A stretch of DNA of 64,000 bases. Source: an uncultured Opitutia bacterium (GTDB lineage Bacteria > Verrucomicrobiota > Verrucomicrobiia > Opitutales > Opitutaceae). Shown in pieces: positions 47,847-56,624 of this stretch. The stretch spans positions 56,711-120,710 of the forward strand of contig CAIRCN010000065.1 of the NCBI GenBank assembly GCA_903877135.1. Reading direction: 5' to 3'. Each line of letters begins with the position of its first letter. Positions within the stretch are counted from its first letter, which is position 1. A program made the position numbers and the translations under genes. The notes under the pieces were generated by a model. The model saw only the letters and a program-made list of their open reading frames with translations. It had not been told where the DNA came from and made no database searches.

Positions 47847-49547
47847 TCAGTAGCCGACTGTAGCATTGGAGCGGCGGGGATCGGCGTAACCTGTGTAGCC
47901 ACCCGCGGAGTTGAGTTCGATAGCGTTGATGCCGCCAAAGATGTGCCCCGCGCCGGCGGCTTCGCGTAATTTTACCTTCCAGCCGAGGCGGCGCAGGGCC
48001 TCCGCGTCAGCTTTCGGAAGTGATTCTTCCGCTTCGAATGACTCCTCGTTGTTTTGCCGCCAGTCCCGCTCGAAATGCACCCTCGTATCGCCGATGCACT
48101 CGGCGAGCGGACGGCCCAACGTAAGCCGGTCGAGGAGTGCCTGCAGTAGTGCTGTGGGAATGCGCGTGGCGCCGGGAATGCCGATTGCGAACACCGGTTT
48201 TCCTCCGCGGAAAACGATCGTCGGAGCGATGGTGCTTCGAGGGCGCTTGCTAGGCGCAATGTAGTTGAGGCTGCGCGGCTCGGTGTAGGCAAAATTGCTC
48301 ATCGAATCGTTAAGGACGACACCGGTGCCAGGTGGCACAACGCCCGCGCCGAAATGCAGGCTCTGCGATTGCGTGGCGCACACGATATTGCCCTGCGCGT
48401 CGGCCACAAGAAAGTGCGTCGTGGCGGCCATCACGCTCTCGGAAAATCCGCTGTCGTCGAGCCACGCCACCTTGATAATTGGGGCAGCGTTGGCGTGCAC
48501 TTTGTCGCGAATCGCTTTGATGGAATCAGGAGCAACCATCTTTTCGAAATTGAAGACCGCCTCGGGCACATCGCCGATGCCACGCTGCACGAGTGGAGAA
48601 ACCTCGCGCCAGACGCGGCCGATCAGGTCGAGATTGACGGCAGAGCGGAGCGGTCCACCTGAGAACGACTCATCCTCCAGCGCCTTCATGATCGTGAGGA
48701 AAAGAGGCGCGCCGCTGGTCGGTGGCGGACTGCAGAGCAGATTGTAACCGCGAAAGTCGATACCGATGGGTTCGACGAAGCGCGCCTCGTAATGCGCCAA
48801 ATCGTCGAGTGTGATCACTCCCCCACCCTTTTTAGCTGCGGCGATGATGGCCTCGGCCACAGGACCGCGATAGAATCCGTCGCGTCCGTGCTGCGCGACA
48901 AGTTCGAGAGTGTGCGCAAGGTCGGCGTTGGCCAGATGCGAACCTACTGTGGGTAACTGGCCGCCGGGCAGATAGAGCCGAGCAATCTCGGGGTCGCCGC
49001 GGCGCAGCTTCTTCTCCTGCTCGGCGAAAAACTCGCGGCTCTTCGGCAATATTTCAAAACCCTCGCGCGCCAGCCGGATCGACGGCGCGACATCGTCGGC
49101 CCATTTCAGCCGGCCCCACTTCTGGTGCGCAGCCCAAAGTCCGGCCGACAGACCCGGCACGCAGACCGAGCCGTAACCGTAGCTGTGGTCCTCCTCGGGG
49201 CGTTTCAGGTAAGCACCAACATCGAGCGAACCGGCGGCATCCATCGCGTCGACCGCGTAGGTGCGCCCAGTGGCAGCTTCGTAGTAGAGCAACATGAGCT
49301 TGCCGCCGAGGCCAGAGCCGTAGGGCTCGGCCACGCCAAGGGCGAACGAGACAGCGACTGCGGCATCGATGGCGTTGCCACCGGACTTGAGGACGACGAG
49401 ACCAGCGGCCGCCGCCTGCGGATGGCCTGCCACCACCATGCCATGAGCCGAAGTGACGGGAACAGCGTTGACCGGCACCGCCGCAATTGCGACGACGCTG
49501 GAGAACGCAAAAACGAACGATGCAACAAGTGAACGGAGCAGTTTCAC
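47847..49547 (-). CDS. ggt: Gamma-glutamyltranspeptidase (exported)
   Basis: A 566-aa Ntn-hydrolase precursor that removes or transfers gamma-glutamyl groups (glutathione and other gamma-glutamyl peptides) in the periplasm. The start is the GTG overlapping the upstream stop (GTGA), which begins a signal peptide (KLLRSLVASFVFAFSSVVAIA). Substrate and processing motifs: SAHGMVVAGHPQAAAAG, SGGNAIDAAVAVSFALGV, GSGLGGKLMLLYY; the self-cleavage and nucleophile Thr is in AATTHFLVAD (about residue 376). SKRPRSTIAPTIV and AIGIPGATRIPTALLQ complete the small subunit. Last gene of the hydrolase-ggt pair. Confidence 0.93.
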   Translation of the reverse strand: MKLLRSLVASFVFAFSSVVAIAAVPVNAVPVTSAHGMVVAGHPQAAAAGLVVLKSGGNAIDAAVAVSFALGVAEPYGSGLGGKLMLLYYEAATGRTYAVDAMDAAGSLDVGAYLKRPEEDHSYGYGSVCVPGLSAGLWAAHQKWGRLKWADDVAPSIRLAREGFEILPKSREFFAEQEKKLRRGDPEIARLYLPGGQLPTVGSHLANADLAHTLELVAQHGRDGFYRGPVAEAIIAAAKKGGGVITLDDLAHYEARFVEPIGIDFRGYNLLCSPPPTSGAPLFLTIMKALEDESFSGGPLRSAVNLDLIGRVWREVSPLVQRGIGDVPEAVFNFEKMVAPDSIKAIRDKVHANAAPIIKVAWLDDSGFSESVMAATTHFLVADAQGNIVCATQSQSLHFGAGVVPPGTGVVLNDSMSNFAYTEPRSLNYIAPSKRPRSTIAPTIVFRGGKPVFAIGIPGATRIPTALLQALLDRLTLGRPLAECIGDTRVHFERDWRQNNEESFEAEESLPKADAEALRRLGWKVKLREAAGAGHIFGGINAIELNSAGGYTGYADPRRSNATVGY

Positions 49548-51421
49548 AGCGGTGTATAGCAGACTGTGTTGGAGATCAGAATCGTGATAAACACGAGGCA
49601 AGTCGTCATGGGACCGAGATAAATCCTGCCGGTCAACCGGAAGAAATACCGGTTGAAATATGGCAGCACGAACATGATCGGCACCACGGCGAAGAGCAGG
49701 TTTATGTAAAGCCAACCGTCGGTCCAATGGACGGTGCCGGTGAGGGCAAAGGTCAGGTATTGCACGACGACGATGAGCAGCAGGCCGAGGGAGTTGGCGA
49801 GACCGGCGAGAAGGAGGCTCCGCCATTCGGGTTGTCCTGCCAGCCGCATGGCGCCGTTGACGCGAAGGGAATTTGACAGGAAGAACGGGAAAAATGCCGG
49901 TGCATACATGAGCAGCAGAAGCAGGACCGCCGGCTGGAAGACGCGTGCACCGACAAAAACAAAACGGTAATCAACGTGGAAAAAATAATAGACGGCGAAA
50001 AGCAGAAGGAAAAATGAGACGGCAAGAGTGAGCGCGAGCAGTGCGGTTCGCCTCAGCGCACACCAATTCGTCTCGGCGCCCCACATCGCGGACACGACGC
50101 CGTTTTTCCGGCCGTGCCAGCGGTAGCCTAGGTAAAACAGCAGGAAACCCACGAGGCCATTGAGCAGCGCCCAGAGCATGACGCCGTTGTTCATCCGCTG
50201 TGGAAAGAACCACGTCTGCTCCCGGCCCGAAGCGGCGACAAACAGCTTTTGCGAGAGGTCGGTCAGAGGAATATACGAGAAACAGGCGACCAAGGCGCCG
50301 GCGACCAAGAATCCCCAGAAGAAGATTCGGCCCTGGCCTTGCGGGCGCAGCTGCGGCGCCGGCAAGGGCTGCACGAGGGTCTGGAAATAGGGAATATTTG
50401 TCAGCAGCAGCTGCGCGAGTGGCACCAAGGCGACAAACGCGGCCACAAGCGAGGCCAAGGTGAGCAGTTCCTTCCAGAACCAGATTTGATTGTGGCTGGG
50501 AATGCCGCTCGTGCGGCCGAAAACTTTTTCGAAGTAGTCGATCTGGTGCGCCGTCGCTTCGGTGCTATACGGCTGGAACGGGTGGATGACCCGCTCGTTG
50601 TGCACCACGCGGAGATTTCGCGACGTCACGTCGCCATAGTAACGGTCGATCTCCACTTCCGTCAGAGGAGCTGCCTCCGCGCGCAGGGAAGAACTAATCA
50701 GGCGCAGGGCCTCGGGCGCGTGGCGCATATCGCCATTTTTCAATTCGTTTCGGTATGACCCCTCGTCGAAGAAGGCGAAGCTGAGCCCGACATTGGAACG
50801 GACGTTCTTCAGCACGCGATCTGTCAGAGACAGCGCGTAACCGGAAACGTAGACCGACTGCAGCTGGCTCGGACGCCCGGACTTGGCGGCCTCTTTCCCG
50901 AAATAGCTGGCGCCTTGAAGCACGGCGTTGCCGCCCGCCGAATGTCCGGTGGCCCCGATTCGCGTTTTGTCGATGTAGTTCAGATTCCCCGTGCTGCCGC
51001 CGTAGTCGACCACGGCGAACAGGCCGTAGCCCTCGGTCGTCGCCGACTGCGGACTGGTGGAGGAACTCGACGAACCTTGGGCGTAGGGATCGATGGCAAT
51101 CACCACGATTCCACGGCGGGCGAGTTCGAGAGAGATGTTGGACAACGTCTCCTTCGAGCGCTGAAACCCGGGCACTACAACCACCAGTGGCGCCGGGTTT
51201 TCGCTGGTCGCCGTCCGTGGCCGAAAGAGGTCCGCCACGAGCCACTGGCCGTTTTGCGTCGGGATTTTTAGGTCGATGACCTGAACGCGGCCCCACGAAT
51301 TTTGAATCCGGGAAGCCAGCAGACTGGCGAGCACGACGATCAGCAGACAGCCTGCGAGCAGCCGTGGGCCGCGTTTCATCTCGACGTCAGCGCGAGCGTT
51401 GAGTGATTGAGAGTTTGGCAT
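49544..51421 (-). CDS. Membrane-anchored alpha/beta hydrolase with multi-helix C-terminal domain
   Basis: A 625-aa fusion. An N-terminal helix (residues about 20-36) is followed by an alpha/beta-hydrolase domain: PLVVVVPGFQRSKETLSN, the serine elbow GATGHSAGGNAVLQ (about residue 165), then a long C-terminal part from about 310 with seven or eight hydrophobic segments (LLTLASLVAAFVALVPLAQ; TALLALTLAVSFFLLLFAV; FQPAVLLLLLMYAPAF). The active site should face the outside or periplasm if the first helix is a signal anchor. Substrate unknown. Stop overlaps the ggt start, so the two are coupled. Confidence 0.75.
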   Translation of the reverse strand: MPNSQSLNARADVEMKRGPRLLAGCLLIVVLASLLASRIQNSWGRVQVIDLKIPTQNGQWLVADLFRPRTATSENPAPLVVVVPGFQRSKETLSNISLELARRGIVVIAIDPYAQGSSSSSTSPQSATTEGYGLFAVVDYGGSTGNLNYIDKTRIGATGHSAGGNAVLQGASYFGKEAAKSGRPSQLQSVYVSGYALSLTDRVLKNVRSNVGLSFAFFDEGSYRNELKNGDMRHAPEALRLISSSLRAEAAPLTEVEIDRYYGDVTSRNLRVVHNERVIHPFQPYSTEATAHQIDYFEKVFGRTSGIPSHNQIWFWKELLTLASLVAAFVALVPLAQLLLTNIPYFQTLVQPLPAPQLRPQGQGRIFFWGFLVAGALVACFSYIPLTDLSQKLFVAASGREQTWFFPQRMNNGVMLWALLNGLVGFLLFYLGYRWHGRKNGVVSAMWGAETNWCALRRTALLALTLAVSFFLLLFAVYYFFHVDYRFVFVGARVFQPAVLLLLLMYAPAFFPFFLSNSLRVNGAMRLAGQPEWRSLLLAGLANSLGLLLIVVVQYLTFALTGTVHWTDGWLYINLLFAVVPIMFVLPYFNRYFFRLTGRIYLGPMTTCLVFITILISNTVCYTPL

Positions 51422-51485
51422 TGGTAGAGCGGTGAACTACGGCATCGACGGCGGCACCATCATCCAAGCGAACACGCTGCATCGG

Positions 51486-51520
51486 TAAAAATACCGGCAT
51501 GGCGAGTTACCACCATGCCG
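51486..51520 (-). terminator. Intrinsic terminator after the TonB-dependent receptor gene
   Basis: Read on the minus strand, CGGCATGG (51520-51513) and CCATGCCG (51502-51495) form an 8-bp stem with a 10-base loop, followed by GTATTTTTA (51494-51486). This is a standard stem plus T-run. It lies 34 bp past the receptor stop and ahead of the hydrolase-ggt pair, which would then need its own promoter in 51422-51485 or read-through. Confidence 0.7.
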
Positions 51521-51553
51521 AAGTGCAACTGAGCGGGAGTTTGCGTCGGCCGG

Positions 51554-54500
51554 TCAGAGACGCTTGGTGATCTGGAACGACCAATACGTGCCGCGCGCCA
51601 TGGTGTTGTAGAGCGAGGTTTCGTAGCCCTGCGAGGAACCAGAGACGAGCGGTGGCTTGGCGTCGAGGATGTTGTTGATGCCAAGGCGGAGGTCCGTGTC
51701 CTTGAGCCAGCGATTCTTTGTGTCGAAGCCGTAGGTCAGATATACGTTATACGTCTTGGTGTCGTGAACGACGTAGCGGTAGGAATAGGCGCCGTTGGTG
51801 AAGACGGGCTGAATGTAGCTCGGATCGCCGAGGGAATCCCATGTGGTTTTCGTGGTGGTTGCCCCGGTATCAGTATAGCGGCCGATGTAATAGAAACCGA
51901 CACCCGCTCCCCATTGCTTGCGCTTCCACGAGAGCGAGGTGGTGCCGCGCCAGATGGGCGTCGCACCACCGACGTTGGCGCTGTTGCACGCACGGTAATC
52001 CGTGCGCGTGGCGCCTGCGGCCGTGTAGGCGTGAAAATCATTCAGGCGGGTCCAGCTGGTATCAAATGTGAACTGCCCTACAGCAAACTTGGGCAGGCGA
52101 TAATTCAGATCAAAATCAAAGCCGTTTACGAACTGCTCGGCTTTGTTGTAATAGCTGACGTTGACGTAGTTGATCGCCCCCACAACGGCACGTTGATTGC
52201 CAGGAACCTGCTTGGCGTTGTAGGCGGCAAATAGATCCCGGTCCTGCTGCGTGACCGGCAGGCGGACCACGGAGGGATCACCCTGGTAGTTCGCGGTGCC
52301 GGAGCCAAAGTCGATGCTGCCGATCTGCTGCCCGGCGGAGATTGCGGCTTGAGTGGCGGCGAGAAGCGCGGCGGTGTCGTCGGCAATGCCGCCACCGGAT
52401 GCGATGACGTCTTTCTGCCGAATCTCCCAATAGTCGACCGACACGGAAAGCCCCTTGACGTGCGGCACGTCGATCACGATGCCGGCCGATCTTCCTGTGG
52501 AGGTTTCGGGTTTGAGGTTGGGATTGCCCGCCGCTATACTGCGCCGGTTAGACGGGCCGTCGGTCGCGAGGTTGGTGACAACACTGCGATAAGTGTCGGT
52601 GCTGCTGAGCAGCGTGCGAACCAGTGTGCCAGTGAACAACTGGGCAAGATTGGGCGCGTGGAAACCCTGATTGAAAGAGCCGCGCACCATCATCCATGAC
52701 GCCGGACGCCAGTTGATGCCGACCTTCGGTTTCGTGGTGTCGCCGAAGTCCGTGTAGCTCTCATAGCGGGCGGAGGCCGTGAGTTCGAGCGACTGCACGA
52801 GCGGCAGCTTGAAGCGATTGCCGACGAGCGGAATAACCGTCTCGGCATAGAGCGCAGCGACATGGCGGTTGCCGTGAGTGTCGGAATTGGGCGAGAAGCT
52901 GACGAAGTCGTCGTTGGTGGGATCGAGGCCGGAGCCGGCGGGGTTCAGACCGGCGTAGGGCGGGCGATAGTCGTCGTAGGCTTCGTAGCGGAACTCGCCT
53001 CCGACTGCGCCACCGATCTTGTTGCCACCCCATATCGAGAGGAGGTCGCCGCTAGCGCTGAAGTCGCCGCTACCGAGCTTGGTGATGCCGTTGCGGATGA
53101 ACGGAGCCTGAAACGAGGAGATCAAACTCTGCGGGTTTTGGTAGTCACCGGTGACGACAACCGCGCCGTTCTGCACGGCGAAGGTGCGCGTGAAGGGATT
53201 GAACGCCTTGGTCGGATCGGTCTGGTTGATGGCGGCGTTAAGCAAGCTGCGGCGGGTGCAGTTGGCCTCGTATTCGATGCCGCGCGCCGTGGAGTAGAGC
53301 AACGCCGCTTCCCAGTTCCACGAGTCGAAGATTTTGCCGCGCAGACCGGCGACCCCGCGGTAAACGGAATCGGTCACGGTGTCGATGCGGTCGGGAAAAT
53401 CGATGAAGCGCTTGTTGGTAATCGACACGGCCGAAGGCGTGCCCTTGAGGCGGGCTGAACCGTCAGCATTGGGCGCGCCGGCCGGATCCCAAAAACGGGT
53501 GCCGAAGGGATTGTAGGGATTGGTCGCAGGAACGATCAAATATCCGTCGGTGCTTTGTGAATAGGCGTCGGGCTCGCGGTAGGTAACGGAATGCGCCTGA
53601 TACAGGCTCAGGTCGGTAAAGGCGGTGATATGGTCGTTGAGCGCGTATTCGCCGCTGGTAAAGATGTTGGCGCGCGTCGACTGCGGCTGTATGACGCGGT
53701 AGGCGCTGTTGTTCCAAAAGTAGTCGTGCCCCGGTCCGGTTGCGGTGCGGGCGGGTGTGGCTGTCGCGAAGCCGACACCGCCAGCCGCGAGCGGCGTAAG
53801 AACAAACAAACCGGTCGAGGACGTCATCGTCGTCGGGACGCCAGTCGGACGGGCGCCTGTGAATGTCGTGACGTTGCCATAGGTCGGGTCAGTGGCGGCG
53901 ACGGTGCCGACTATGTAGCTGCCGTAGGCACTCGAAGTGGAGAGCAGGTTGAACGTAGTGTTGGTCGAAACGTTCCACGGCGCGGGCGCGTTGCCGGAGT
54001 TGTCGGGATTATTGCCGAAGGGCCGGTTCCGCGAAAACATCGCCTGCCGGTTGTAGAAATCGGCGACGACCATGAAGTGGCCCTTGCTATTACTGAAGTC
54101 GAAGCCGTGCGTCAGAGTCGAGCGGACCTCTTCGCCGTCATGGTATTTCGTCTCGCCCCAGCGCGCCGCGATTTCAGTGCCGGTGAAATTCTTTTTCATC
54201 TGGTAGTTCACCACGCCGGCAACGGCATCGGTGCCATAGATAGAAGAGGCGCCGTCGCGCAGCACTTCGATGCGGTCGATCCCGCGGTTTGGAAGCTGGT
54301 TCACGTTGACCGACAGCGTCGGGGTTCCCGCCTCCGATTGGGTGATGGGATGCGGGGCGAGGCGGCGGCCATTGAGCAGCATCAGGGTGTTGCTCGACGG
54401 GATGCCGCGGAGTGAGATTGTGGCATTGTCACCACGAGCAGCCGCACCAGAAAATGCAGTTTCGTTGCCCGGCAGACCGGTAATTTGGGGTAGTGCCATC

Positions 54501-54742
54501 AACAAGTCAGAAGGTTGAGAGGCATCGCGGACTTCGATGTCGTTTGATGAGAGGACCGTGATGGGAAGCACCTTCTCCTGCTCGATGCGCTTGATGTTCG
54601 AACCGGTGACGGTGAAGGCCTCCAATTTGACGAGTTCATCGGACTTGGCAGCGGCCAAGGGAGCGGGGGCTGTTTGCCCGAAGGCCGCTGCGCCGAAAGC
54701 GAGCGTGGCCAGCATGGTTATTCTATGGGTGATTTTTTTCAT
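51554..54742 (-). CDS. TonB-dependent outer-membrane receptor
   Basis: A 1062-aa receptor. Signal peptide MKKITHRITMLATLAFGAAAFGQ; TonB-box-like segment KLEAFTVTGSNIKR (about residues 40-53); plug domain with VRDASQPSDLLMALPQITG, GNETAFSGAAARGDNATISL, NTLMLLNGRRLAPHP and IEVLRDGASSIYGTDAVAGV; then a 22-strand barrel with the NFNQGFHAPNLAQLF-type segment and the aromatic ending YWSFQITKRL. It carries no SusD partner, so import of peptide-like or siderophore-like ligands is more likely than glycans. Expressed with nhaC, iaaA and the esterase. Confidence 0.93.
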   Translation of the reverse strand: MKKITHRITMLATLAFGAAAFGQTAPAPLAAAKSDELVKLEAFTVTGSNIKRIEQEKVLPITVLSSNDIEVRDASQPSDLLMALPQITGLPGNETAFSGAAARGDNATISLRGIPSSNTLMLLNGRRLAPHPITQSEAGTPTLSVNVNQLPNRGIDRIEVLRDGASSIYGTDAVAGVVNYQMKKNFTGTEIAARWGETKYHDGEEVRSTLTHGFDFSNSKGHFMVVADFYNRQAMFSRNRPFGNNPDNSGNAPAPWNVSTNTTFNLLSTSSAYGSYIVGTVAATDPTYGNVTTFTGARPTGVPTTMTSSTGLFVLTPLAAGGVGFATATPARTATGPGHDYFWNNSAYRVIQPQSTRANIFTSGEYALNDHITAFTDLSLYQAHSVTYREPDAYSQSTDGYLIVPATNPYNPFGTRFWDPAGAPNADGSARLKGTPSAVSITNKRFIDFPDRIDTVTDSVYRGVAGLRGKIFDSWNWEAALLYSTARGIEYEANCTRRSLLNAAINQTDPTKAFNPFTRTFAVQNGAVVVTGDYQNPQSLISSFQAPFIRNGITKLGSGDFSASGDLLSIWGGNKIGGAVGGEFRYEAYDDYRPPYAGLNPAGSGLDPTNDDFVSFSPNSDTHGNRHVAALYAETVIPLVGNRFKLPLVQSLELTASARYESYTDFGDTTKPKVGINWRPASWMMVRGSFNQGFHAPNLAQLFTGTLVRTLLSSTDTYRSVVTNLATDGPSNRRSIAAGNPNLKPETSTGRSAGIVIDVPHVKGLSVSVDYWEIRQKDVIASGGGIADDTAALLAATQAAISAGQQIGSIDFGSGTANYQGDPSVVRLPVTQQDRDLFAAYNAKQVPGNQRAVVGAINYVNVSYYNKAEQFVNGFDFDLNYRLPKFAVGQFTFDTSWTRLNDFHAYTAAGATRTDYRACNSANVGGATPIWRGTTSLSWKRKQWGAGVGFYYIGRYTDTGATTTKTTWDSLGDPSYIQPVFTNGAYSYRYVVHDTKTYNVYLTYGFDTKNRWLKDTDLRLGINNILDAKPPLVSGSSQGYETSLYNTMARGTYWSFQITKRL

Positions 54743-54789
54743 GACAGTTGCAGGGGTTGAGTTTGGTGATCGGTCGGTTGGTTGAGGAA

Positions 54790-55662
54790 TCAGTTGCGAA
54801 AGAGTTCAGGGACGGCGTATGGGGCGATGTTCTTGTCGGAGTGAGCGACGCCGGGCGCAGTTGCCGCCCGCCAAGCAAGAGGCATTTGGAATTTTTTCGC
54901 GGCAGCCTCGGCTTGCGCCATAAAGAATTTTCCGCGGGCATACCGATACATGCCCTGCGCATCCGATTCAGGTGTGTGGCGGAGGGATTTGGCCTCGGGA
55001 TCGACATCGGACGTGCCGAGCAGCACCGTGAGCGGCAGCGCGAGCGCATGACGCAGGTCTGCCTCGGTCACGGGCGTGTTCTTCAAGCCATAGGGAAAAG
55101 TGACCGACAGGTCGGGCAGCATATACCAACCGGCATTTGCGCAGACCACCGACTCCAGCCGCGCCGCAGGCACAAAATAAACAAAGCGCTGCACAAACTG
55201 CGAACCGGCCGAGTGCCCGAAAAGGCGGTAACGCTCCGTGCGGTTGCCGGTGCGGGTGCGCACGGCGTCAAAGATGGGCTCGATCATGTTGAACGACCAC
55301 TGTTCGCGCGGCAACGCGTGGCCGGCGGTGTTGACCGTGTTACCGTAGTTGTAGCCTTCGGCGCCTGGAAATTCCGTTTTCGAAAACTCCGGCACTACTA
55401 GCAGGAATTTTGTTTTCTGGGCGTGAGGCAGCCAGTCGTTGAGGTAATCTTCGCCGTTGCGCCCTACCCCGTGCATGACGATTACCACCGGAGTGTCAGG
55501 CTTGGCATCCTCCGGCAGATAAAACCAAACCTGCACATGCTTGCCGGCCTGTGTGTAGACGAAGCTGCCCTTGCCCGCAGGCAAGTTCTGCACAGTAGCC
55601 GCAGAGGCCGCCAGTGCGTTCAGCGACACTACCATGAGCAGAAGTTGTCGGAGGGTTTTCAC
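54790..55662 (-). CDS. Exported alpha/beta hydrolase (PHB-depolymerase/esterase-like)
   Basis: A 290-aa secreted hydrolase. Signal peptide MKTLRQLLLMVVSLNALAASA; fold marks VQVWFYLPEDAKPDTPVVIVMHGVGRNG, nucleophile elbow RLFGHSAGSQFVQRF (Ser about residue 152), an acid in LLGTSDVDPEAK and a C-terminal His in APGVAHSDKN. Related to poly(3-hydroxybutyrate) depolymerase and feruloyl-esterase-like proteins; the true substrate is unknown. Its ATG overlaps the iaaA stop by 4 bp and the receptor gene follows after 47 bp, so it is part of the nhaC operon. Confidence 0.83.
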   Translation of the reverse strand: MKTLRQLLLMVVSLNALAASAATVQNLPAGKGSFVYTQAGKHVQVWFYLPEDAKPDTPVVIVMHGVGRNGEDYLNDWLPHAQKTKFLLVVPEFSKTEFPGAEGYNYGNTVNTAGHALPREQWSFNMIEPIFDAVRTRTGNRTERYRLFGHSAGSQFVQRFVYFVPAARLESVVCANAGWYMLPDLSVTFPYGLKNTPVTEADLRHALALPLTVLLGTSDVDPEAKSLRHTPESDAQGMYRYARGKFFMAQAEAAAKKFQMPLAWRAATAPGVAHSDKNIAPYAVPELFRN

Positions 55663-56621
55663 TGGCTAGTTGACGCCCATTCCTGGGCCGTTTCGTAAAT
55701 GGCGGTATGCACGCGGCCCGCAGTGCCGATCCAGCCGCGATACATGCCCTCGGTGTTGAACGGCAATGCGACGTGACCGCGGGAATCCACGGCGATAAGG
55801 CCGCCTTTTCCCGGAAGCCGTTTGTGAATGGCCGACTCGGCTGCAGTCGCAAGATCGAGCCCACGATATTCCATGAGCGCGGCCACATCGTAAGCCGTCA
55901 CGGCGCGCATGAACGCTTCACCCTGACCGGTGCAAGAGACCGCGCAGGTGGCGTTGTTGGCGTAAACGCCGGCGCCAGGGGTCGCCGCCTGACCGATGCG
56001 GCCTGCGTATTTGTTGGTTGTGCCGCCCGAGGAAGTGGCTGCCGCTAGGTTGCCCGCTGCATCCAGCGCAACCGCCCCCACCGTGCCGGCGGCTTCCTGG
56101 CTGCCCGGGACGGCGGATACGACAATATCCTCAGATAACGCCGTGCGCTCAGTGCCGCGCAGGCGCAGCATCGCCTCCCAACGAAACTTGGTGAAAAAAT
56201 ATTCCGGTGATTGCAGGGGCAAGCCGTGAGCAACGGCAAAACGCTCCGCCGCCTCGCCACCCAGCATGATATGTGGCGTGTGCTGGAGGACCAACCGGGC
56301 AAGGCGCACCGGATTTTGCACCTGCCGCAGAAGTGTGACCGCGCCGACGTTGAGCGTAGCCCCGTCCATGATGGACGCCTCCATCTCGACATGACCCTCG
56401 CGCGTGAATGCCGAGCCGCGGCCCGCATTAAAAAGCGGATAATCCTCGAGCCATGTCACCACAGCTTCTACGGCATCCATGCTTGTGCCGCGCTGCGCCA
56501 GCACACGTTGTCCCACCATCAAGGCGTTGCGCAGAGCCGCATGGAATTCGGCGGCGCGCTCGGGTGTCATGTCCTTCTTTGGCAGCGCTCCCGCGCCTCC
56601 ATGGATGGCTAGGCAAGTCAT
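55659..56621 (-). CDS. iaaA: Isoaspartyl peptidase/L-asparaginase (Ntn-hydrolase)
   Basis: A 320-aa plant-type asparaginase/beta-aspartyl peptidase precursor. It shows LAIHGGAGALPKK, DYPLFNAGRGSAFTREG, EMEASIMDGATLNVGAV, the self-cleavage and nucleophile site GTVGAVALD (Thr180), and TSSGGTTNKYAGRIGQAATPGAGVYAN with the substrate-binding segment. No signal peptide, so it acts on beta-aspartyl dipeptides or asparagine in the cytoplasm. It starts 3 bp after the nhaC stop; paired with a transporter-like protein and an outer-membrane receptor it suggests import of isopeptides. Confidence 0.92.
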   Translation of the reverse strand: MTCLAIHGGAGALPKKDMTPERAAEFHAALRNALMVGQRVLAQRGTSMDAVEAVVTWLEDYPLFNAGRGSAFTREGHVEMEASIMDGATLNVGAVTLLRQVQNPVRLARLVLQHTPHIMLGGEAAERFAVAHGLPLQSPEYFFTKFRWEAMLRLRGTERTALSEDIVVSAVPGSQEAAGTVGAVALDAAGNLAAATSSGGTTNKYAGRIGQAATPGAGVYANNATCAVSCTGQGEAFMRAVTAYDVAALMEYRGLDLATAAESAIHKRLPGKGGLIAVDSRGHVALPFNTEGMYRGWIGTAGRVHTAIYETAQEWASTSQ

Positions 56622-56624
56622 GGT